Part shown: piece by piece, positions 1 to 9,854 of the stretch
How positions within the stretch are numbered: position 1 is the stretch's first letter
Layout: every line of letters begins with the position of its first letter
Origin: an uncultured Saprospiraceae bacterium
GTDB taxonomy: Bacteria > Bacteroidota > Bacteroidia > Chitinophagales > Saprospiraceae
NCBI GenBank assembly: GCA_937928045.1
Contig: CALFWO010000035.1
Coordinates: 1 to 59,449 of the forward strand
DNA: 59,449 nucleotides
Reading direction: 5' to 3'
Notes under the pieces: model-generated
Databases searched by the model: none
What the model was told of the DNA's origin: nothing
Seen by the model: only the letters and a program-made list of their open reading frames with translations
Position numbers and translations under genes: made by a program

Positions 1-85
1 CAAATATCAAGTGAACTGTCAACCAACTTGTTGTATGGCTACCCTTCCTAACTTTTGACATCGCTTTTTTTATACAAAGATAGAA

Positions 86-310
86 ATGAAATTTATCGCT
101 CTGAAAGAGCGAGGATTTAAACCTATATTGAGACCATTAAAACTTTTCGACGCAATCGGCGAAATCGTAGGAAAACCAAACTTAGCCAAACTTCTAATTG
201 AAAAATTAAACCAAACGCCTTCCTGTGTTTATAGGAAATTGAAATTAGAACGCTTGTTATCTATTGATGAAGTCATTCTACTTGCTAAGGGATTTCAACA
301 TTTCACTTGA
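86..310 (+). CDS. Small HTH-like protein (74 aa)
   Basis: Short ORF starting with ATG. Residues about 30-70 have the pattern of the small helix-turn-helix found in Bacteroidota regulators: a helix with LIEKLNQ, then TPSCVYRKLK where a recognition helix would lie, then LSIDEVILLAKGF. In the larger regulators this module is the N-terminal part of a longer protein; here the frame stops after the module, so this may be a free-standing DNA-binding peptide or a remnant. No obvious ribosome binding site and no partner gene. The family assignment is inference from pattern only. Confidence 0.45.
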   Translation: MKFIALKERGFKPILRPLKLFDAIGEIVGKPNLAKLLIEKLNQTPSCVYRKLKLERLLSIDEVILLAKGFQHFT

Positions 311-396
311 CCAACTTATTGCAGATTAAACCTTAATTAAAATTGAATCAAACTGTTCCAGCCTTTTGAATCTTTAATTAATTCTAAACTTACAAA

Positions 397-1554
397 ATGA
401 AAAATTTTTACTTAATCTTATTTTTAATTTATTCCTTTACTATTCAGTCACAAAGTCTGGTCATATTTGAAGAAGACAATGGCCTGGCTTGGATTGTCGA
501 TTTTGCTACAAAAAGCAATATTGAATTTGCTAAAAACAGCGGAATTGAAGGCGACGTAAATAGTGTTTCTTTAGATGAAGAAAACGCCAAAATTTATATT
601 TCTACAATTGAGTCTTTTGGTTCAGGTGAAAACGCCATTTACGAATTTGACTATTCCGGAAATCAGCTCAGTAAAATAAATACACCAGGAGACATTAAGC
701 TCTATAACATGGTCTATGACAGTCAAGCGGAAAAGTTTTATTTCCTAAATAGTGAATTTCTTTCTCAACGAATTTATTCACTTAGTAAAGATGGAATTAC
801 TTTAGAAACACTTGTGGAATCAACTTTCATTGAAGATATTGTTCTAGACAATGTAAATAACAATCTATATGTAGCTCAAAACAGCAATATCCTAAAAGTG
901 GATCTTGCTCAAGGAACTCAGGAAGATTTACTTTCAAACGCTTATTCGCAAGAGTTGATCGATATTGAATTTGATCCAATCTCAAATGACATTTATGTTG
1001 TATCAGACCGAGATGGTTCTGCAAATATTCCAGCCAAAATTAAAAGACTTCCATCAGGTGCTAATCAGCTTGAGCAAGTTCTAGATATTGGCAGTTCTCG
1101 CCCTTCTTCATTTACCTTTAATTCTAAGGACACTTTGATTACCTGGACCGATTTTTTAACAACAGAGATTAAAGCCATAGATACAAATGGAGAAAATCAA
1201 CAAATAATTTTTGAACCTTCAATTTTTGACTTTTCTTCTTTTGAAATATTTTCACTAGACGGATCGGTATTCATTGAAAGTTTTGTAGACGGAACATCTT
1301 CCGTAAACTATAAAAGCTATGAAGAATTTGATATATCTGTAACACCGAATCCAAGCAATGGTAGTTTCCAATTATTAAGCAATCAAAGTTTGATTAACCC
1401 AATTGTCAACATATACAATCAAATCGGCGAATTGATCAAAAGTCAATATTCAATTGAAGGAAATATCGATCTTCCTGTAGGTCATTATTTTGTGCAAATT
1501 ATTGACGAAAAACAAAAATTATATTCCATTAAAAAAGTGGATGTAATTCGATAG
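397..1554 (+). CDS. Secreted beta-propeller-like protein with T9SS sorting domain
   Basis: 385 residues. Residues 1-19 form a signal peptide (lysine, then a hydrophobic core, ending SQS). The middle consists of repeated short strands of the YWTD/NHL type (for example NNLYVAQNSNILKVDLAQG), which suggests a beta-propeller. The last 75 residues are a type A T9SS sorting domain: VTPNPSNGSFQL, then IYNQIGELI, then LPVGHYFVQI, ending in KKVDVIR. The protein should cross the outer membrane through the type IX system and be released or anchored at the surface. Ligand unknown. It is transcribed alone and ends in a strong shared terminator. Confidence 0.8.
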   Translation: MKNFYLILFLIYSFTIQSQSLVIFEEDNGLAWIVDFATKSNIEFAKNSGIEGDVNSVSLDEENAKIYISTIESFGSGENAIYEFDYSGNQLSKINTPGDIKLYNMVYDSQAEKFYFLNSEFLSQRIYSLSKDGITLETLVESTFIEDIVLDNVNNNLYVAQNSNILKVDLAQGTQEDLLSNAYSQELIDIEFDPISNDIYVVSDRDGSANIPAKIKRLPSGANQLEQVLDIGSSRPSSFTFNSKDTLITWTDFLTTEIKAIDTNGENQQIIFEPSIFDFSSFEIFSLDGSVFIESFVDGTSSVNYKSYEEFDISVTPNPSNGSFQLLSNQSLINPIVNIYNQIGELIKSQYSIEGNIDLPVGHYFVQIIDEKQKLYSIKKVDVIR

Positions 1555-1568
1555 TTAGCTTTGTATTA

Positions 1569-1609
1569 GTTAAAAAACCTTGCTTGGTGGGCAAGCAAGG
1601 TTTTTTAAC
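1569..1609. terminator. Bidirectional intrinsic terminator
   Basis: Perfect 18-bp inverted repeat, GTTAAAAAACCTTGCTTG and its complement, around the 5-nt loop GTGGG. Each arm contains an A or T run, so it can act in both directions. It lies between two convergent genes and its right arm overlaps the stop codon of the aminotransferase gene. Confidence 0.9.
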
Positions 1610-2795
1610 TATCACTTTTTTCCAACCCCTTCATTATAACCCCACAAGCCACTCTAATCTCCTCCTCAGAAATCACCAACGGAGGCGCTAATCTCAAACT
1701 TCGATCATTAAACAAAAACCAGTCAATCACGACTCCTTTTTCTAAACAATATTTTATCACCGCTTGGACACGTTCAAAACTTTCTAATTCAACAGCCATC
1801 ATCAGTCCCGCATTTCTTACATCTAATATTGAAGAATGTACCAACAAGGTTTTTATCAAATTTGCTTTTCGTTCTACTTGGCTAATTAAATCTGTTGATG
1901 TTAATTCTTGCAAAGTAGCCAGCGCTGCAGCACAACTTACGGGGTGTCCGCCAAAGGTGGTAATGTGCCCTAGGATCGGATCTTCAGATAAAGTTTGCAT
2001 GATTTTATGATCGCTGATGAATGCTCCGATCGGCATACCGCCCCCAAGTCCTTTAGCCAATAATAATATATCAGGAACAACATCGTACTGCTCAAATGCG
2101 AAGAGGGTTCCGGTCCGTCCCATCCCAGCTTGTATTTCATCAAAGATTAATAACGCGCCAACTTCAGTACATCTGGCTCTTAAGTTTTTCAAGAAAATCG
2201 GATTGGGCTTTCTAACGCCCCACTCTCCTTGCACGGTTTCAACAATCACCGCCGCAGTATCCTCATCTATTTTCCTCAAACAATATTCACAATTAAAATC
2301 TATGTGATGAACATTTGGCAAAAGTGGTCTAAATGGCGCAGTCCAAGTTGGGTCAGACATCAGACTTACTGATCCTTGTGTACTGCCATGGTATGCATTC
2401 TTACACGCAATAAATTTCCCTCTTCCAGTAAATCGCTTTGCCAATTTCATGGCGCCTTCCGTCGCCTCAGTTCCAGAATTCACAAAGTAAGTGCTGTTCA
2501 ATGTATCAGGTAAATGCTTAGCTAAAAGCGTGGCCAGTTCAATTTGTGGCCCAAGTAAATATTCTCCATAGACCATGGTATGCATATAGGTCGCAGCTTG
2601 TTTTTGCACTGCTTCTACCACCCGAGGATGACAATGCCCCAGTGCACTCACTCCGATCCCGGAAATCATGTCAATATGTTTTTTCCCATTGCGATCTATT
2701 AGGTATACTCCTTCCGCTTTGACGATGTCCAACATCAATGGAAATGGGCTGGTCTGCGCCATGTGCTTTAAGAAATTCGCTCTAATCTGACTCAT
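1605..2795 (-). CDS. Class III PLP-dependent aminotransferase
   Basis: 396 residues, full length for fold type I, class III aminotransferases (acetylornithine/ornithine/GABA aminotransferase group). Visible motifs are VNSGTEATEGAMKLA (about 106-119), binding the cofactor phosphate, FDEIQAGMGRTG (218-229) with the pyridine-contacting Asp219, and LLAKGLGGGMPIG with the Schiff-base Lys248. Cytoplasmic. There is no arginine or lysine pathway gene beside it, so the amino donor cannot be named. Monocistronic, and divergent from the DUF1232 gene across a repeat element. Confidence 0.88.
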   Translation of the reverse strand: MSQIRANFLKHMAQTSPFPLMLDIVKAEGVYLIDRNGKKHIDMISGIGVSALGHCHPRVVEAVQKQAATYMHTMVYGEYLLGPQIELATLLAKHLPDTLNSTYFVNSGTEATEGAMKLAKRFTGRGKFIACKNAYHGSTQGSVSLMSDPTWTAPFRPLLPNVHHIDFNCEYCLRKIDEDTAAVIVETVQGEWGVRKPNPIFLKNLRARCTEVGALLIFDEIQAGMGRTGTLFAFEQYDVVPDILLLAKGLGGGMPIGAFISDHKIMQTLSEDPILGHITTFGGHPVSCAAALATLQELTSTDLISQVERKANLIKTLLVHSSILDVRNAGLMMAVELESFERVQAVIKYCLEKGVVIDWFLFNDRSLRLAPPLVISEEEIRVACGVIMKGLEKSDS

Positions 2796-2817
2796 GGAAT
2801 AAAAGTAGGATTAATAA

Positions 2818-3022
2818 GTTGAAGTTGGTTGAAAAGTGATTTCCGCAAAGATTCAAGTTACAGACTGCTTGCCAATTGAAGTCCTGTGAGCGGCAAACAG
2901 GTTGAAATTTGCAAAAAAAATTTAAATTTAGAAGAAGTCAATTTTTATTATGAACACAAACTTCAACTAATTTCAACGAGCAACTGACGTTTACAGTCAG
3001 TACGCTTTCAACCAATTTCAAC
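2818..3022. repeat. Family A palindromic repeat, copy 1
   Basis: A 205-bp element bounded by GTTGAAGTTGGTTGAAAAG (2818-2836) and CTTTCAACCAATTTCAAC (3005-3022), which are imperfect inverted repeats. Inside is the module GAACACAAACTTCAACTAA and a small hairpin, ACTGAC/GTCAGT. The block 2947-3022 matches 3574-3649 at 73 of 76 positions. It fills most of the gap between the divergent aminotransferase and DUF1232 genes. Confidence 0.85.
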
Positions 3023-3109
3023 TATCCTAACAAGACCATCTCCTAAAAATACTCGACCAACGCACTAGACATTCGGAACCAAGCGCCATATATTGCAGTT
3101 ATTACTAGT

Positions 3110-3493
3110 ATGAATCCATTCAAGAAATATAAAGGCGACTATTCGGAAAGCAAACTATGGGAGAAATTCACCCGATTTGCTAAAACTGCAGGTACTAAGG
3201 TGGTTTATACCGCCCTGCTCTTGTTCTACGCCTACAAAAGAAAAGAAACACCCACTTGGGCTAAAAATATTGTTTTAGGAACATTGGGTTATCTGATTTC
3301 ACCGATTGATGCGATTCCGGATCTCAGCCCGATTATTGGCTATACGGATGATATTGGAGTCCTTACCTTCGGATTGGTTACCATTTCTGCTTATGTGAAT
3401 AAAGAAGTTAAAGAGAATGCTCGGGAGAAATTAACTAAGTGGTTTGGAAAGGTGAAAGAAGATGATTTAGAGGAGGTAGAAAAGCATATTTAG
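3110..3493 (+). CDS. DUF1232 (YkvA-like) membrane protein
   Basis: 127 residues. The core LGYLISPIDAIPDLSPIIGYTDD (about 64-86) carries the SPIDxIPD signature of the DUF1232/YkvA family, flanked by hydrophobic stretches (about 40-70 and 85-103) that make it a small membrane protein. A charged amphipathic C-terminus (EKLTKWFGKVKEDDLEEVE) faces the cytoplasm by inference. Molecular role unknown in this family. The gene is bracketed by two same-orientation copies of the family A repeat. Confidence 0.85.
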   Translation: MNPFKKYKGDYSESKLWEKFTRFAKTAGTKVVYTALLLFYAYKRKETPTWAKNIVLGTLGYLISPIDAIPDLSPIIGYTDDIGVLTFGLVTISAYVNKEVKENAREKLTKWFGKVKEDDLEEVEKHI

Positions 3494-3517
3494 TATTCTC
3501 ACGATTACATTTACAAA

Positions 3518-3649
3518 GTTGAAATTGGTTGAAATTTGCCGGGAAATTCAATTTCATAACAGGCCCAATGTTCATTATGAACACAAACTTCAACTAATTT
3601 CAACGAGCTTCTGACGTTTACAGTCAGTACTCTTTCAACCAATTTCAAC
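3518..3649. repeat. Family A palindromic repeat, copy 2
   Basis: A 132-bp element bounded by GTTGAAATTGGTTGAAA (3518-3534) and CTTTCAACCAATTTCAAC (3632-3649), inverted repeats of one another. Its right 76 bp match copy 1 with only three substitutions, including the internal CTGAC/GTCAG hairpin. Located between convergent gene ends. Confidence 0.88.
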
Positions 3650-3683
3650 CTCCAAACTAAAATTCCTATTTAAATATCACCAG

Positions 3684-3724
3684 TCAAAAAAAAGGGACAT
3701 CGGCTTTGAAACCAACATCCCTTT
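3684..3724 (-). terminator. atpDC transcription terminator
   Basis: Read on the minus strand, AAAGGGATGTTGG pairs with CCGATGTCCCTTT (13 pairs counting G-U) around an 8-nt loop and is followed by a run of T. It lies 22 bp past the atpC stop codon. Confidence 0.8.
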
Positions 3725-3746
3725 CAAAAAATGACTTATAGTCTTA

Positions 3747-3995
3747 TTATTCTTCAACACCCTCAACTAAGAGCGCGATATCATTCTTCAGTACTTCGAT
3801 AAATCCTTTCTCGATAGCGAAAGACATCTTCTCTCCTCCTCCTTTTACAATCTCCACATCTCCTTTAACCAATGCAGAAACAATAGCAGCGTGATTATTC
3901 AACACTTGAAATTGTCCACCAGCTCCAGGAACTTTCACAGAAGTAATTTCTCCTTCGAAAATCGACTTATCAGGACTTAAAACAGAAATTTTCAT
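3747..3995 (-). CDS. atpC: F1F0 ATP synthase epsilon subunit, short form
   Basis: 82 residues, only the N-terminal beta-sandwich of the epsilon subunit (MKISVLSPDKSIFEGE, then GQFQVLNNHAAIVSALVKG). The C-terminal helical hairpin that inhibits ATP hydrolysis in E. coli epsilon is absent, as is usual in Bacteroidota. Part of the central stalk on the cytoplasmic side of the inner membrane. It follows atpD by 11 bp and shares its transcript. The other ATP synthase genes are not in this window; in this phylum they normally lie in a separate cluster. Confidence 0.93.
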   Translation of the reverse strand: MKISVLSPDKSIFEGEITSVKVPGAGGQFQVLNNHAAIVSALVKGDVEIVKGGGEKMSFAIEKGFIEVLKNDIALLVEGVEE

Positions 3996-4006
3996 AACTT
4001 ATATTT

Positions 4007-5533
<1,527 letters not shown>

Positions 5534-5557
5534 TTAATGCTGCTTTCAAAAACGGTG

Positions 5558-5588
5558 CAAAGATACTCGTTTCATTACTCAGAACCAA
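5558..5588 (-). promoter_or_regulatory. atpD: Bacteroidota-type promoter of atpDC
   Basis: On the minus strand, TTG (5588-5586) is followed after 20 nt by TATCTTTG (5565-5558), matching the phylum consensus TTG - N19-21 - TAnnTTTG. The box lies 40 nt upstream of the atpD ATG. Confidence 0.65.
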
Positions 5589-5704
5589 GGATTTATCGAA
5601 CGGAAAGCGGGTTTTTTAAGCCGCCAAAGGGTCTTTTTCTCTCAAAGCAATTCACCTTATAATCTTTGCATATTATTGCACTTTGCAAATGAAAATTATT
5701 CGCT

Positions 5705-6709
5705 GTGCCAAGGATCTCTATTGTAATGCCCGTTTTCAATGCTGAGCCATTCCTCCAGGACTGTCTCAACTCGATTTTGGAGCAATCTTTCAAAGATTGG
5801 GAATTGCTGGTGATAGATGATGGCTCTAGCGACAATAGCCTTTCATTGCTCCGAGAATATGCACGACTGGACAAGCGGATAAAGCCTATTGCCCAAGAAA
5901 AATCTGGTATCATTCCAGCATTGCAAATCGGCATCGCTCAGGCCACTGGCGAATTGATCTGCCGCATGGATGCAGATGATCGAATGCCAGAACACAAGCT
6001 CCTTTGGATGGAACAAGCGCTTCACGAAAAAGGAAAGGGATATCTGGCGACCGGCAAGGTCACCTATTTTTCAGAACAGCCCTTGGGCAATGGATATCTA
6101 CAGTATGCAAATTGGTTGAACAACTTGGTAGACCATCAAGATCAATTCCAAAACATTTATCGAGAATGTGTCATTCCTTCCTGCGCTTGGATGTTGCACC
6201 GCGAAGACTTTGATCTATGTGGAGGATTTAATAGCGATCAATACCCAGAGGATTACGATCTCTGTTTTCGATTTTATAAACACAATTTCAAAATCCTGAA
6301 CTTAGATAAAGTTATGCACTTTTGGAGAGATCATCCTGGGCGCAGTTCAAGAAATGACCCCAACTATTTGGACAACCAATTCATAAATATAAAGCTCCAA
6401 TATTTCATTGATATTGAACTAAAAAAAGGAGATAAAATAACTTTATGGGGTGCGGGAAAAAAAGGAAAAGTATTGGCGCAAATTTTAATCGAAAAAGAAA
6501 TTGACTTCGATTGGCTTACGAACAATGAGCGCAAAGTGGGGGTAGCTATTTATGGAAAAACATTGAAGGTGATCGATCTTAGTTCTACATCTATTTTGCA
6601 ACAGAAAATCATCTTAGCCATTGCCGGACCAGATGATCAAAAACAAATCGAGCATCAACTCGAAACTCTTGGTCTAGTTCACGGAAAATCTTTTTTCTTT
6701 TTTGCATAA
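5705..6709 (+). CDS. Family 2 glycosyltransferase with C-terminal Rossmann-like domain
   Basis: 334 residues from a GTG start; the next in-frame ATG would cut the first strand of the fold. Residues 3-210 are a GT-A glycosyltransferase: ISIVMPVFNAEPFL, then VIDDGSSDNS, then the metal-binding MDADD and a PEDYDLCFR acceptor motif. Residues about 240-330 form a second domain that starts KITLWGAGKKGKVLAQ, which resembles a nucleotide-binding GxGxxG turn, and ends in IILAIAGPDDQKQIEHQL. The sugar donor is unknown. Divergent from atpD and followed by a shared terminator. Confidence 0.85.
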   Translation: MPRISIVMPVFNAEPFLQDCLNSILEQSFKDWELLVIDDGSSDNSLSLLREYARLDKRIKPIAQEKSGIIPALQIGIAQATGELICRMDADDRMPEHKLLWMEQALHEKGKGYLATGKVTYFSEQPLGNGYLQYANWLNNLVDHQDQFQNIYRECVIPSCAWMLHREDFDLCGGFNSDQYPEDYDLCFRFYKHNFKILNLDKVMHFWRDHPGRSSRNDPNYLDNQFINIKLQYFIDIELKKGDKITLWGAGKKGKVLAQILIEKEIDFDWLTNNERKVGVAIYGKTLKVIDLSSTSILQQKIILAIAGPDDQKQIEHQLETLGLVHGKSFFFFA

Positions 6710-6744
6710 AAAAGTTCCACACCAAACTTGATGTGAAACTTTTT
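6708..6744. terminator. Terminator between convergent genes
   Basis: AAAAAGTTCCACA pairs with TGTGAAACTTTTT with one G-U position. The T run on one side and the A run on the other allow it to work in both directions, and it sits between two converging stop codons. Confidence 0.75.
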
Positions 6745-6763
6745 AACGATCTTTATTAAACAA

Positions 6764-8071
6764 TTACTGAACAATCAGCTTCCAAGTCTTTTGAGATTTA
6801 TCCCCAAATAAAGTGACATAATACATTCCTGAAACATCGAGGTTTTGCAAAGCAATTTGATCTCCTGTCATTACGTTTCCTGTGTAGATAATTGAACCGC
6901 GCTGATTCGTTATCCAGAACTCATACTCCGCTGTATTTAGCTCTCCAACAACACTTACAAAATCATTTTTTGAACTTGGGTTTTGAAACTGCAATTCTAC
7001 TCCAAAATCTTCAACATCATTGATATCAGATGTTATACTAATATCAGAGTAGAAATATTCTGCATCTGATGAAACATCAAACTCCTGTGTATCTGAATTG
7101 TAAAATGCAAATCTATTTGTCGCGATTTTGTTATCAGCATTGAACGTTCTTGTTATTTTAAAATTTGGTTGAAAACCTGTGCTTGCTCTGTGAGAGGTAA
7201 ATTCCAAATATTGATATTGATCATTATGATTATACGAAGCGGAATCTCTCACAACATAATCGCCATAAGCGTCAAAACCTCTTATAAATCGATATCCAAA
7301 GCCGTCTTGTCCATCAACATTAAATTTGTAGTCAAATTCGCTGATTAAGTCATAGTCATCCGTCGTAGCGTTGTATTCATAGTTTTTTAAATACAAGAAT
7401 GCAAAATAATCACCGACGTATTGGCGATCGGTAAAAAATGTTGGAATAAAAGTACTTGTAGCTTGATCATAATTGTAGACATAAGTGGCAACATTGTTTC
7501 CGTTATCTTCTATTTCTTCTTTACTTAAGATGAAGTACTCTTGATTGATTTCATCCCAGTCATAATAAGTTGTGACCCATGAATTTGGTCCAATATTCAA
7601 ACGCAATTGTCTGTAATCATTTTCCCAGGCATTGTTTGCATCAGACCAAACTTGCCCGACCACACTTGAAATCAAATCCTGATTATCTGTTTCATAAGTG
7701 GTAATGTCTTTTCCATAATCCGTTAATGGAATTCCCTCATCTTCTGTCCTCCTAGTTAATGTTTCCATAGTGTTTCCATTATACGCTCGAGTGATAACCT
7801 CTTCAATAAAAAGATTTCCAGAATTGCCAAGTTCAAAATTCTTTCTTTCTATTTCTTTGCCTTTGTCCAATTCATATTCGAATTCAGATTCGTAAGTAGT
7901 GATACCAGTCCCATCCTTGCCAACTATTTTAGTCAAAACATTTATTTCACCAGTAGTTGAAATTGTACTTTGCGGAACAAAGACTTCTTTCTCCGAATCC
8001 ATTGTTAAATTTTGCGACCAGATATTGATTGTCAAAAGGGACAAAATAGCGATGAGTAGATTTTTTTTCAT
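6764..8071 (-). CDS. Secreted T9SS protein of unknown function
   Basis: 435 residues. A signal peptide at 1-19 (MKKNLLIAILSLLTINIWS) is followed by a body rich in Tyr, Asp and Asn with repeated stretches such as YDQATSTFIPTFF and YNSDTQEFD, each describing about two strands, which suggests a repeat beta structure. The last 75 residues resemble a T9SS sorting domain (FGVELQFQNPSSKNDFVSV, then LQNLDVSGMYYVTLFGDKS, then WKLIVQ). No catalytic motif recognized. Expected at the cell surface or released. Confidence 0.78.
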   Translation of the reverse strand: MKKNLLIAILSLLTINIWSQNLTMDSEKEVFVPQSTISTTGEINVLTKIVGKDGTGITTYESEFEYELDKGKEIERKNFELGNSGNLFIEEVITRAYNGNTMETLTRRTEDEGIPLTDYGKDITTYETDNQDLISSVVGQVWSDANNAWENDYRQLRLNIGPNSWVTTYYDWDEINQEYFILSKEEIEDNGNNVATYVYNYDQATSTFIPTFFTDRQYVGDYFAFLYLKNYEYNATTDDYDLISEFDYKFNVDGQDGFGYRFIRGFDAYGDYVVRDSASYNHNDQYQYLEFTSHRASTGFQPNFKITRTFNADNKIATNRFAFYNSDTQEFDVSSDAEYFYSDISITSDINDVEDFGVELQFQNPSSKNDFVSVVGELNTAEYEFWITNQRGSIIYTGNVMTGDQIALQNLDVSGMYYVTLFGDKSQKTWKLIVQ

Positions 8072-8342
8072 TGTTAATCATTTTTGAATTTGTTTAATTT
8101 TTCAATCACCTTTTTGGTTTAAAGGGACTGCTAATATTTCAGTATTACCACACCAATTACAATGCCACAAATATAGCCTAACCACCTTATTTTCAGTTAG
8201 TTAAACCTATTTCAGTTGTAAGGTTATTAGGCCCAGTTATAATAAATATTAACCTTTTAAAACATGATCTACCACAGAATAGGTAGTTACATCTCCGCCT
8301 TAGTTTTATCTTTGCTCCAAGTTATCACCTCATAGTAAGTTT
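8072..8342. promoter_or_regulatory. Divergent intergenic region with minus-7 box
   Basis: A 271-bp AT-rich gap between divergent genes. TATCTTTG at 8307-8314 fits the Bacteroidota minus-7 consensus for the rightward DUF5691 gene and lies 28 nt before its ATG, but no clear TTG box is found 20 bp upstream. I see no repeat or hairpin here. Confidence 0.35.
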
Positions 8343-9854
8343 ATGCTTCCTCAAAAATTACCCTGGGAAAAAATAAAACGCATTTGCTTGCTCGGTACAG
8401 ATCGTGCAAATCTTCCAAAAGAAATCAGCAGTTTGTTCCAAAGTCTTGGAATTGATTTGGATCAGAATGAAGACCAAATAACTTTGGCTGGAATCACTAA
8501 GCTTGCATTGGCTTACCGAACTGGAAGAAAATATCCACAAGAAACGATCAACAAAACTTCAGCATTATTAAACGGAACAACTAGCCATCCGCCAAGAGAA
8601 GTTGCTCAAATGCTAAGTCCAATTCTGAAAGGAAACTACAGCGAAATGTTGTCAGAATATTTGGCTTGCCTTCAAATTAGAAATTGGTCCTTTCCACCAG
8701 ATCAACTTCCAGATTTTTTAAACGAATGCTTAGAGCAGCCAGAACTCTGGGCCAAAGTAACAGATCATATTGGACCGGAGGCGCATTGGTTGATTGGTAT
8801 GAATAAAGATTGGAGTAGATTGAAGTCCACTCCTAAGGAAAAAAACTGGCGTTCAAAATTTCCATCAGACAAGCTAAAGTACTATCGATATATTAGAGCA
8901 ATTGACTCCCATTCCGCCAATGAACTTTTGAAAGAACATTGGAACGAATTTTCTAGTGAGCTAAAAGCTTCATTCTTAAATATAATTGCAGAAGCTCCAA
9001 CAGCATTGGACTTTGAACTCATTCAACAATTAAAACTTGGAAAAGGGAAGAAAGTAGCCATCGCTATTTTTAAAATACAACGACAAAATTTAGAATCTAA
9101 CATTTGTAAAGTGGCTTTGGATTTTCTTCAGGAAAATATTTCAATAAAGAAGCAAATTAAAATAAAACTGCCGGGGTTGGATGTAGCTGCAGACATGAAC
9201 TTAATCAGTCATCATCCTGAATTTACTGGAGGACTGAAAGCAAATTACCTGGCTCAAATATTATCGGCCATTCCATTGCAAGCATTCGAAGAATATTTCA
9301 AAAAAACACCAACTGAAATCATCAGGCTAGTAGACAAAGATGAATGGTCTTTTCAATTCTACGAAGCGATAATTGCCAGATGCATTGAAGAAAAAAATCA
9401 AGATTGGTCACAATCAATGTTTTTACACTATTTAGAGACTGCCGAACTTATTCCTTGGCAAGAGACGAAGATAAATGACATCTATAAAATCCTTTCAGAA
9501 GATAGCTTTATTGAATTGGTAAATACTTGTGTTGCTAAGGGACCGAAGATAGTTGACAAGGAAAGTCCGTTTATAGATCTGATGATCAATTACCCACGAG
9601 AATGGCCAAACGAAACGACTTTTTCCTTTTTCAAGTTGATCAAAAAATGGATTCAAAAAAATCCTCGATTTTGGGAAGGTTGGTACATCTGGCAAGTATT
9701 GAGAAAAGCAGCTTTTCGAATCGATCCAATGCAATTGGGTGTTATGCAAAAAGCATTTCAGGCAGACGAAACTTGGGCTTTGGCCGAAGAAGAGATTAAT
9801 AAATTTTTAGAAGTGTTATCTTTCCGTTATCGATTGTACAAACCATATCCATGA
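8343..9854 (+). CDS. DUF5691 family protein
   Basis: 503 residues, no signal peptide or membrane segment. The N-terminal ICLLGTDRANLP motif, the all-helical repeat-like body and the position directly ahead of a MoxR-type ATPase identify the DUF5691 family. In other bacteria these proteins are encoded next to MoxR, DUF5682, SWIM zinc-finger and VWA genes; the biochemical role is unknown. Here it is the first gene of the set and overlaps the ATPase gene by 4 bp (ATGA), which indicates translational coupling. No SWIM protein precedes it. Confidence 0.75.
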   Translation: MLPQKLPWEKIKRICLLGTDRANLPKEISSLFQSLGIDLDQNEDQITLAGITKLALAYRTGRKYPQETINKTSALLNGTTSHPPREVAQMLSPILKGNYSEMLSEYLACLQIRNWSFPPDQLPDFLNECLEQPELWAKVTDHIGPEAHWLIGMNKDWSRLKSTPKEKNWRSKFPSDKLKYYRYIRAIDSHSANELLKEHWNEFSSELKASFLNIIAEAPTALDFELIQQLKLGKGKKVAIAIFKIQRQNLESNICKVALDFLQENISIKKQIKIKLPGLDVAADMNLISHHPEFTGGLKANYLAQILSAIPLQAFEEYFKKTPTEIIRLVDKDEWSFQFYEAIIARCIEEKNQDWSQSMFLHYLETAELIPWQETKINDIYKILSEDSFIELVNTCVAKGPKIVDKESPFIDLMINYPREWPNETTFSFFKLIKKWIQKNPRFWEGWYIWQVLRKAAFRIDPMQLGVMQKAFQADETWALAEEEINKFLEVLSFRYRLYKPYP

